A DNA stretch of 64,000 bases from Clostridium zeae (GTDB lineage Bacteria; Bacillota; Clostridia; Clostridiales; Clostridiaceae). The stretch is taken from contig NZ_BMBA01000002.1 of NCBI RefSeq assembly GCF_017312485.1, positions 1 to 64,000 of the forward strand, written 5' to 3'. Below, one piece after another: positions 15,818-24,200 of this stretch. The notes under the pieces are model-generated. The model searched no databases. It was given only the letters and a program-made list of their open reading frames with translations, and had not been told where the DNA came from. Positions within the stretch are counted from its first letter, which is position 1. Each line of letters begins with the position of its first letter. The translations under genes and the position numbers were made by a program.

Positions 15818-18193
15818 TTATATATCTTTACTTAAAAACTTATAATAAACCGATTCTATGTCAAACATCAGTGCAGAAAAATGCTTCTTTAAACTTTTGT
15901 TACCTAATAGTTTTCCTGCTTCCACCACTGCAACAATTGCTAACATTCCTATACCCAGAATACCATCAAGTGAGTTATCATTTACAAAATATGTCCAGGT
16001 GGAAAGCGGTGGTTTATTCCTCTCATTAATTTCTTCAAAGGTAATTTCTGAATTTTGAAGTTTTATATAATCAGCTTTTATTGCCTCTTCTATTTCCTGC
16101 TGACGAACTTCAAACTCTTCCACTAAAGTTAAATTAAATACTGTTAGTGGATTCTTTCCACCTAAAATGTTAAGATGAATTCCTTCTTTAATGTTAGCGA
16201 TTTTATCAAGATATTCTGCCCAGCCTTTATCAATATTAAATAATCTCAGATTCCTTTTAAATTGTTCGATCTCAGCATCAGTATATTTTAGTTTTAGCTT
16301 ATCCTGTAAACTTGAAAATTCTTTATGCAAAATTTCATCATCAAATTCACCATTAATTATTTCTATACGATTATTGTACATACATTGTCTTTGATCATTT
16401 AATATAAAGGAGAACTTATATAGTTCTCGTCTTAAATCTGAATTTTTTCCCTGAACAATTCTCTGTACTTGATTTATTTTATAGTTGAATATAGGATTTG
16501 ATAGTGATTCATTCATTTGTTTTGGCATTCTTCTTTCAGGGATAATATTTTGTATTCCATACTTTACAATAAGATCATCCTCTAAACTCACAAAGAACCT
16601 TGTTATCCCTGGATCACCTTGTCTCCCTGATCTTCCTTTTAACTGTTTATCAATGCGTAGACTCTCGTGAAGATTGGTTCCAATAACGTATAGCCCACCT
16701 AACTCTTTTATTTTATCTCTTTCTTCCCCTTCAGGGCCACCAAGCAATATATCAATTCCACGGCCAGCCATATTTGTAGAAACAGTCACAGCTCCCAAAA
16801 CCCCTGCTCTTTCAATGATTTTCGCCTCTAACTCATCATTTTTAGCATTTAGTACTTGGCAGTTAACTCCACTACTCAACAATTGAGCTGCTAATTCCGA
16901 AGATTCTTTAACACTGCTAGTTCCTATAAGGATAGGCTGACCTGTAGAATGTACTTTTTCTATTTCCTTAACCAAAGCCTTATGTTTTGCATCCTTATGA
17001 GTAAACACGTAGTTTGGCATATCTTTTCTGAAGGATTTACGATTAGGTGGTATTACTGCAATCTCCATGCCATAAACATCATACAGCTCATATTCTGCAT
17101 CAACAGCAGTTCCTGTCATGCCAGCTACACCCTCATATAATTCAATAAAATGTTGAAGGGTTATTTGCGTTATAATTCTTCCCCTTGACTGCACATCTAG
17201 GTTTTCTTTAGTTTCTAATGCTCCTTGAAGTCCATCCGGCCAATGTCTATTCTTTGCTACACGGCCTGTAAATTCATCTACCATTTCAATCTTGCTGTCT
17301 CTTACAATGTAATCTATATCTTTCTCTAAAAGCACATCAGCATAAAGCGCACTATTTACTTTTCTTAATAAATCAAAGTTTTCTTCAGCATATAGGTTTC
17401 CACAGCCAAGTGTCTCCTCAATATGATCTATACCGCTATCTGTTAAATATACATTTATTGAATATTCGTCAGTGGTGTAATCATACGATGAATTTAGTGT
17501 TGCTACAGTTTCTCTAACTTTTCTTAGATTTAGCTCTTTTTCATCTGAGCTAGAAGCTATTACAAGAGGCACTCTTGCTTCATCTATTAATATAGAATCA
17601 GCTTCATCTATAATTGCAAAGTAAAAAGGTCTATGTATTAAATCTTTTTTACTGTAACAAATGGAATCCCTAAGATAATCAAACCCAGCTTCCTTTGCAG
17701 TAACATAAGTTATATCACAAGCATAGGCTTGCTTCTTTTCATTAACACCCATATTTTCTTGAATAAATCCAACAGTTACTCCTAAAGCTTCATATATTGG
17801 TTTCATCCAAAGAGCATCTCTCTTTGCTAAATAATCATTAAAGGTAAGTATATGTACACCTTTTTTGAAAACACTCTGGAGGTACGCTGGAAATACAGCT
17901 GTAAGGGTTTTTCCTTCACCAGTCTGCATTTCAATTAACTTTCTTTCACTAAGTGCTACTGCAGCTAATAACTGTACATCATAAACATCAAAGCCTAAAG
18001 TTCTTTTTACAGCCTCTTTCACTAACGCAAAGCCATCTATAAGAAGTTCACTTGCTAACCCTCCCTCAGATGCTAGTTCCTTTAATCTATTTGACTTAGT
18101 TAATATCTCTTCATCACTGAAAGATCTCAAATCAACTTTTTTAATCTCTTCTACTATATTTTTGTAGCTATTCATAATAGTTTTTTTTAGCAT
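15818..18193 (-). CDS. secA2: Accessory SecA-type preprotein translocase ATPase
   Basis: 791 aa SecA motor protein. The Walker A is MQTGEGKT (about 94-101), the DEAD-type box is IIDEADSILIDEAR (about 195-208), and the second motor domain ends with TNMAGRGIDI and GRSGRQGDPG. The C-terminal zinc-binding linker of canonical SecA is missing, and the protein is about 50 residues shorter, which fits SecA2. No SecY2, S-layer or glycosyltransferase genes lie beside it. GGTGG lies 8 nt before ATG. The main secA is expected elsewhere in the genome. Confidence 0.85.
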   Translation of the reverse strand: MLKKTIMNSYKNIVEEIKKVDLRSFSDEEILTKSNRLKELASEGGLASELLIDGFALVKEAVKRTLGFDVYDVQLLAAVALSERKLIEMQTGEGKTLTAVFPAYLQSVFKKGVHILTFNDYLAKRDALWMKPIYEALGVTVGFIQENMGVNEKKQAYACDITYVTAKEAGFDYLRDSICYSKKDLIHRPFYFAIIDEADSILIDEARVPLVIASSSDEKELNLRKVRETVATLNSSYDYTTDEYSINVYLTDSGIDHIEETLGCGNLYAEENFDLLRKVNSALYADVLLEKDIDYIVRDSKIEMVDEFTGRVAKNRHWPDGLQGALETKENLDVQSRGRIITQITLQHFIELYEGVAGMTGTAVDAEYELYDVYGMEIAVIPPNRKSFRKDMPNYVFTHKDAKHKALVKEIEKVHSTGQPILIGTSSVKESSELAAQLLSSGVNCQVLNAKNDELEAKIIERAGVLGAVTVSTNMAGRGIDILLGGPEGEERDKIKELGGLYVIGTNLHESLRIDKQLKGRSGRQGDPGITRFFVSLEDDLIVKYGIQNIIPERRMPKQMNESLSNPIFNYKINQVQRIVQGKNSDLRRELYKFSFILNDQRQCMYNNRIEIINGEFDDEILHKEFSSLQDKLKLKYTDAEIEQFKRNLRLFNIDKGWAEYLDKIANIKEGIHLNILGGKNPLTVFNLTLVEEFEVRQQEIEEAIKADYIKLQNSEITFEEINERNKPPLSTWTYFVNDNSLDGILGIGMLAIVAVVEAGKLLGNKSLKKHFSALMFDIESVYYKFLSKDI

Positions 18194-18393
18194 TTATATT
18201 ACCACCCTTTGATTATATTCACATAAAATAATTGAATAAAATACCTTTCTAAAATATATCTTAATTAAATTCCCGCAGCTTTCACTTACTTAAGCAATTA
18301 CAAAAGATTTCTAATGGGATAAATAAAATAATCATAATAATCTTATGTTACCATATTGCATAAATGTTATGATATGGTTTTACAATAAAAAAT

Positions 18394-18434
18394 AGCCATT
18401 TCAAAACTTAAGTTACTTATGTTCCGAAATGGCT
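18394..18434 (-). terminator. Terminator of the alpha/beta hydrolase gene
   Basis: AGCCATTTC (18394-18402) and GAAATGGCT (18426-18434) form a perfect 9-bp stem, followed on the minus strand by ATTTTTTATTG. It begins 22 bp beyond the stop at 18456. Confidence 0.8.
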
Positions 18435-18455
18435 CCATATAATAAATCTAAAGAA

Positions 18456-19298
18456 CTAAAAAATTTTAAGTCCTTCTAGAAATTTATCAAAACATCTATA
18501 AAATTCTTCTTTATTAGCTAAATGTACATTATGATCTGGATGTGACACTTCATAAGAAATACAATTAGGTATTAAGTTTTGCATCTTTATAAATTCCTCA
18601 TCAGGAACAGCTTCATGACTACTTGATCTAATCAAGATCGTTGGGCACTTTATACTTGACAAAAGATTAAACCACTCCTTTTTATTTTTACCAATAAGAG
18701 CCATCGCTTTACGGCTAAACAGCATTCCATATCCGTCTACGGTTTCTATCAAGCTATTCATAAAATACTGATATTCAAAATCTGATCCAGTAGCTTTTTT
18801 AATAAAGTTCATTGCTTCATTCAAAGTAGCAAATGGCAATGGCCAGTCTTTTGTAAAAAAATCAACAAGCTCCTCCCCTTCAGTTATAACTTTGTTAGAA
18901 GTTTTTGATCCAGCTGCAGACATATCCATAATTGCAGCTGCACTTACATGCTTTGGATATAACGCAGCTAAGTTTCCTGCAACTGCTCCCCCCATAGAAT
19001 GACCTACTATAATTACAGAATCAATCTCCAGAAAATTTAATAGCTCTATAATATCTTCGGCCATTTCTTCATAGGTGTATTCAGCTAAAGGTTTACTGCT
19101 TAGTCCATGTCCTCTTTGATCTGGTGCTATAATCCTATATTTATCGCCATATTCTCTTATAAAATCATGCCAAGTCTCTGCTCTTCCATATTTCCCGTGA
19201 AGACAAACAATAACTTGAGCCTCTATTCTTGTGTCTAGATAGAACATTTCAACATTTTTAAGCTTAGCAACACTTCTGAAGATTTTTACATTTCCCAT
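18456..19298 (-). CDS. Alpha/beta hydrolase
   Basis: 280 aa. The nucleophile elbow is GHSMGG with Ser101, the oxyanion loop region is LHGKYGRAETW (34-43), and the catalytic His is in HPDHNVH near 255-261. Esterase or C-C hydrolase, substrate unknown. AGGAGGG lies 9 nt before ATG. It follows the marR gene in the same direction, with a near copy of the MarR palindrome (19389-19406) in the spacer, which suggests it is the regulator's target. Confidence 0.85.
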   Translation of the reverse strand: MGNVKIFRSVAKLKNVEMFYLDTRIEAQVIVCLHGKYGRAETWHDFIREYGDKYRIIAPDQRGHGLSSKPLAEYTYEEMAEDIIELLNFLEIDSVIIVGHSMGGAVAGNLAALYPKHVSAAAIMDMSAAGSKTSNKVITEGEELVDFFTKDWPLPFATLNEAMNFIKKATGSDFEYQYFMNSLIETVDGYGMLFSRKAMALIGKNKKEWFNLLSSIKCPTILIRSSSHEAVPDEEFIKMQNLIPNCISYEVSHPDHNVHLANKEEFYRCFDKFLEGLKIF

Positions 19299-19388
19299 AT
19301 TTATTATTCCCTCCTAAATTCATTTAATTTATTGAAAATTATTAATGTTTATAATCTAAAGCGTCATAAAAATTAAATTTTACACAAG

Positions 19389-19406
19389 TAGTTTTATATC
19401 AAACTA
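19389..19406. promoter_or_regulatory. Second MarR-type operator before the hydrolase gene
   Basis: TAGTTTTATATCAAACTA matches the palindrome in the marR promoter (TAGTTTGATATCAAACTA) at 17 of 18 positions. It lies 91 bp upstream of the hydrolase start and 15 bp after the marR stop. A -10/-35 pair here is not clear. Confidence 0.6.
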
Positions 19407-19420
19407 TATGCATAAAAAAA

Positions 19421-19843
19421 TTAAAAATTATTTTTTATTTTCTTTAAAATTTTAAATAAATCCTCCTCTTCATCTTTTGATATATTTTTATACACTACTG
19501 TCATTAAGTCCTTTGATATTAAGTCAAACATAGGTTTTAGCTCTCTCCCCACGCTAGTTAAAGATACAAACACAACCCGATTATCTTCAGTGTCTCTTGT
19601 TTTCTCAACATATCCCTGCTTTATTAATTTATCTACAAGCGCAGTTACAGTTGATTTATCCTTATCTATTTTTTCTGCTAACTCCTTCATCGTTAGTTTT
19701 TCATTTTTTAACAGTGCAAAAATTATGTCTCCGTGAGACGTTCCAAGTCCTATGACTCCATACTTCTCCATCTCTTTAATAATAAATCCATTTGCACTTT
19801 CTCTTATTTTTGAAATTAATGATATTATATCTTTTGAATTCAT
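19421..19843 (-). CDS. MarR family transcriptional regulator
   Basis: 140 aa winged-helix repressor. LTMKELAEKIDKDKSTVTAL is the recognition helix region and DTEDNRVVFVSLT the wing (about residues 79-91 of this start). The frame is open eight codons further up, but those codons are the -10 box and operator. I place the start at the ATG at 19843, which is also the predicted +1 of the promoter at 19850-19878, so the mRNA looks leaderless. Likely controls itself and the hydrolase behind it. Confidence 0.85.
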   Translation of the reverse strand: MNSKDIISLISKIRESANGFIIKEMEKYGVIGLGTSHGDIIFALLKNEKLTMKELAEKIDKDKSTVTALVDKLIKQGYVEKTRDTEDNRVVFVSLTSVGRELKPMFDLISKDLMTVVYKNISKDEEEDLFKILKKIKNNF

Positions 19844-19849
19844 ATTTTT

Positions 19850-19878
19850 ATTATAGTTTGATATCAAACTATTGTCAA
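19850..19878 (-). promoter_or_regulatory. marR promoter with internal operator
   Basis: TTGACA (19873-19878), a 17-bp spacer and TATAAT (19850-19855) are a full consensus promoter on the minus strand. The perfect 18-bp palindrome TAGTTTGATATCAAACTA (19854-19871) fills the spacer. This is the classic place for MarR autorepression. Confidence 0.85.
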
Positions 19879-19903
19879 ATAATTACTTAACTTTTTATTA
19901 ATT

Positions 19904-19950
19904 AAAAAAAGCTAGCACACAATGAATTATTAACTCTAAGTGCACCAGCT
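19904..19950 (-). terminator. Terminator of the methyltransferase gene
   Basis: On the minus strand AGCTGGTGCAC pairs with GTGTGCTAGCT, with one mismatch region, followed by TTTTTTTAAT. It starts 10 bp beyond the stop at 19960. Confidence 0.7.
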
Positions 19951-19959
19951 CCTAATACT

Positions 19960-20658
19960 CTATTTTTTAATTGCAGTCATTGCTATGAGCGTTAGGTAAT
20001 TTTCTATATCAGCATCATGAAGATCAAAATCAGCAGTGGTCCTCCATAGCTCTTTTCCATCTTCTATAGTGTCTGCATAAGTAACATCAACTATGCCAGT
20101 CTTACTCCACAATTCCTTCCACCAGCTAGCACTATGGAAACAATACATATCTGGTTCCCAAAAATCTTTCATTTTCTCAGGCAGACCATTTGTGAATTCT
20201 CTTGTAAGTCCAGGACTCACAATTCCAAATTGACCACCTTTCTTTACTAGTTTTGAATAATAGTTAGGAAGATAAATTTCATCAGTTCCAAAATAGTGGT
20301 ATGCATCAATACTAATAGCAGCATCGAAATACCCTTCTGCATAAGGTAAGGAATGAGCCTCTGCACGAATTGGAAATACTTTATCTTCTACTTTCATTTC
20401 CACAAAGCGATGATAATTATCCGTTGGGTTTATCCATAAATCATTTGCAAATACTGTTACCCCGAACTCTTTAGCAAGATATATTGAAGTTAATCCCATT
20501 CCACAGCCCATATCTAATACACGCATACCAGGTTTTAAATCCATCTTTTCACAAAGAATCTCTATTAACCACATTGCATTTGGTCCAAGCATTTTGTTTT
20601 CTTCAAAAAACTTCCCATAATTTTTATAATAGCTTTCAGTTTTTTCAAAATTTCTCAT
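19960..20658 (-). CDS. SAM-dependent methyltransferase
   Basis: 232 aa class I methyltransferase. Motif I is VLDMGCGMGLTS (about 45-56), motif IV area is DAAISIDAYHYFGTDE (about 115-130). The sequence resembles cyclopropane/sterol-type small-molecule methyltransferases; the substrate is unknown. AAAGGAGAG lies 9 nt before ATG. A hairpin with a short ORF lies just upstream (20689-20772). Confidence 0.85.
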   Translation of the reverse strand: MRNFEKTESYYKNYGKFFEENKMLGPNAMWLIEILCEKMDLKPGMRVLDMGCGMGLTSIYLAKEFGVTVFANDLWINPTDNYHRFVEMKVEDKVFPIRAEAHSLPYAEGYFDAAISIDAYHYFGTDEIYLPNYYSKLVKKGGQFGIVSPGLTREFTNGLPEKMKDFWEPDMYCFHSASWWKELWSKTGIVDVTYADTIEDGKELWRTTADFDLHDADIENYLTLIAMTAIKK

Positions 20659-20688
20659 TTATTAATACTCTCCTTTGATATGTTATTC

Positions 20689-20772
20689 TTATAATCCTCT
20701 AACAAATAAAGGTGATAAAAGAATAACACGCAAGGCGATAATATTTAAAAGTATCTCAGGCGTGTTATTCAA
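20689..20772 (-). other. Leader hairpin and possible 27-codon ORF before the methyltransferase
   Basis: GAATAACACGC (20721-20731) and GCGTGTTATTC (20760-20770) form a perfect 11-bp stem. On the minus strand TTTTATC follows, so it may act as a terminator in the leader. A TTG-start ORF (LNNTPEILLNIIALRVILLS then PLFVRGL) spans it, with AAGGGTGG just upstream. It ends about 30 bp before the methyltransferase start. Whether this is a leader peptide or chance is open. Confidence 0.35.
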
Positions 20773-21233
20773 AAACCACCCTTAATACACTGCTCTTTTT
20801 ACTAAACATAAAGACACTTCCTTTCTTAAATGTAATAAAAACATTTTAACATATAAATCCATTATTGCACAACTATTACAATAGCTAATTCTTTTTTCAC
20901 TGGTCCTTAGACAATTTAATTAATTACGTTCAGATATAGATGTACCACTTCATATTTTAAGGATTTTATATTTTTTCACTAATTATGGAAACCATTGAAG
21001 TATATGGTCATTAATGTTAATATATTGTATATATATGTAAATATATAGATTATTTTACTGTTACTCATTTAGATATTTAAAATCCAAACCATCATACAAA
21101 TATGAATTATGTATGATTTAAACTTGTATTTTCAAATTTTCAAATAAGAAGCCGTGAGAACTTTAAAATAGTTTTCTGACTGAAATAATTCAGCTTTAAC
21201 AATAATACATAAAATAGCAGGGAGAGATAACTT
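20773..21233. other. Intergenic DNA with a split, decayed repeat A
   Basis: 20936-20975 starts as repeat A (GATGTACCACTTCATATTTT), and 21131-21195 continues it (TTTTCAAA...GAAGCCGTGAGAAC...CTGACTGAAATAATTCAGC). About 150 bp of other DNA separates the two parts, including a small inverted repeat ATCATAC/GTATGAT (about 21091-21119). No ORF with a ribosome site. Confidence 0.5.
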
Positions 21234-24200
21234 GTGATAAAGATTAAGGGATACGAAATTGATGGAAATTTAAAAGATACCTCACTTAAAAATCTGATCA
21301 AAAATAAAGTAATCAAGTTAGAAGATTTTTTTCATATTGCTGCCCTACTGATTAATTCTCTAGATGAAATTCATAGAAATAAAGTGTTTCATCGAAATAT
21401 TACGCCTTATAATATTTTAATAGACGATTATGAAAATATAGATATTGTTGAATCTAATAATTCAATATATAAAAAATCTAAGAACCAAAATCAAAAAAAT
21501 ATTGAACACTTACCATACTATTTAGAATATATGGCTCCAGAAAATACAGAAAGATTAGATAAAGCAGTTGATTATAGAGCAAATTTTTATTCACTAGGAA
21601 TTATTTTTTATGAGATGTTAACAGGCATTTTGCCATTTGATAATCCAGACAAATTTGAACTCATTTATTCACATATGGCAAAAGAAGCTATACCTCCAAT
21701 TAAAATTAATAGTAGCATTCCTCAAGTTCTATCAGATATAGTTATGAAGCTCATGTCAAAAATGCCTGATGACAGATATCAAAGTTTGATAGGTCTAGAG
21801 TGGGATTTAAAAAGATGTGAAGAAAGCTATAAAGCAAAAGGGCAAATAGAATATTTTAAAATAGGCAGTAAAGATTTTTGTAATCGCTTTCTAGTCTCCT
21901 CTAAATTATATGGTAAGGATAAAGAGCTTAAACAGCTATTTAACTCACTGGAGAAAGTAAAAGACGGCTCTAAGGAGTTATTATTTATTAAAGGAAGTTC
22001 AGGAGTAGGTAAATCCACATTTATTAACCAGCTTTATAATACAGGCATAAAAAACTCTTATAGTTTTGTAACTGGCAAGTTTGAACAAGCTCAAAGAGAA
22101 CTGCCTTATCTCGCTTTAATTCATGCCTTTGAAGATTTTATAAGTCAGCTTCTCATGAAATCTTCCTCAGAACTGGCATTATGGCGTGAAAGAATACTAA
22201 ATGCCGTTGGTAACAATGGCCAAATACTTACTAGTATTCTACCTTCTTTAAAGTTAATAATCGGACAGCAACCAGATGTTCCTAAGCTAGGAGCGACGGA
22301 AGCTCAAAATAGATTTAGACTTGCTTTTCTAAACTTCATGATGGCAATTGCACAAAAAGAACATCCTCTAGTAATACTTATTGATGATTTACAATGGATT
22401 GACCCTGCTAGTTTAGGTTTTATAGAAATGCTAATGACCAGTACTTCTATTAAGTATTTACTAATAATAGCATGTATTGGTGATGATGACGATAAATTGC
22501 TTAAACCAATTAAGTTAATGAGTGATGAACTAGTAATAGATAATTCACTGGTTAATACTATAGAATTGAAACCTTTGAAAAATGATGAAGTTGAGTTACT
22601 AGTTAAGGATACCTTAGATACAACAGAAGATCTGTCTAAAATTAAAGAACTTTCAAATTTGGCCTATTCAAAAGCTCAAGGAAATCCCTTTTTAATAAAT
22701 CAGTTTTTACAGGTTTTATATCAAAAAGGTTATATTTGGTTTAATTATGATTTAATGCAGTGGTGTTTTGACCTTGCAAAAATCAAAAGATTAGATATCA
22801 CAGAAAATATAATAGAAATGCTGTTATTAAAGTTTGAAACCTTATCAGCTTCAACTAAAGATTTATTAATTAATGCTGCTTGCATAGGTAATCAATTTGA
22901 TCTGCAAACGCTCTCTTTAGTTACTAATAGAACCTTGGACTCAGCTTTATATGATTTACAGTTTGCTATTGAAGAAGGATTAATAACTAACATAAAAGAT
23001 ACAAATTCTGATCCTTCAGAGGATAATCCTAGATTTGAATTTCTACATGAGCGTATTCAGCAAGATATTTATTGTTTATTGAATGATAAAATCAAGCATA
23101 AAATTCATTTACATATCGGCCAGCTATTGCTTGAGAAATACTCTAATGATTTGGAAAGTGACTATATATTTGAGCCATTAAGGCATCTTAATGTAGGAAA
23201 ACATATTATAGATGATCTTCAAGAATATTTAAACCTCATAAGTCTAAATTTTGAGGCAGGTATGATTGCAAAAGAGGCCTCTGCATATACTGCGGCATTT
23301 GTCCATTTTAAAACTGGTATTGAAATGCTATGTAGTAACTCCTGGGAAGAAAACTATGAACTTACTCTGCAGCTTCATGTAGAAATCACTGAAATGTGCT
23401 ATCTAAATAGTAATTATATTGAGCTGGAAAAGTACGCAGAAATTGTTTTGAATAACTCAAAGCTACTTTCAGATAAAGTGAGAATTTATAATATAAAAAT
23501 ACAAGCTTATCAAGCTCAACTTAAATATCAAGAGGCATTAGAAACCGGCCTATTCGTTCTTAAATTAATTGGTATAGAAATACCTACGAGGCCTGACCAG
23601 ATTGACGTAGAAAAAGCTTTTAGCACCATAAAGAATCTTATGTCAGGAATAGAGCCAGAAGATCTACTTAATTTGCCGACTATGAGCGATCCGATAAAAC
23701 TTTCAGCAATGGAGATTATGTTAAATACAACTCCTGCAACTTACAAGACTGCCCCCATGCTGACCCCTATCTTAAGCTGCAAGATGGTAGAACTTTCACT
23801 AAAATACGGTAATTCTCCGCTCTCCCCAGGGGCCTATACTTTTTATGGATTATCGCTTTGTACAAAACATAATGATATTGAATTAGGCTGTAGAATTGGT
23901 AATGTAAGCATTGAATTAGTAGGTAGATCAAATCTCAATCAATATAAAGCAATAGTGTTAGATATGAATAGCTACAGCATTAAACATTGGAAGGATCATC
24001 TTAGATTGACACTTAATCAGTTTATTGAAGGTTTTAATGTGGGAGTTGAAAATGGTAATTTTGAAAATGCTGCTTGTTGTTTAGCAGGACATGCCAAAAA
24101 TTCCTTTTATCTAGGACGACCACTTGATATTCTTGAAAAAGAAATCTGCAGTAACATCAGAGTAATAGAAAAAATAAAGATATGTTCTTCGCTAAATTAC

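Noticed and set aside
20770-20790. T-box motif AGGGTGG before the methyltransferase
   Set aside because: The rest of the T-box sequence (ACCGCG and specifier stem) is absent; AAGGGTGG is better read as a ribosome site or chance.
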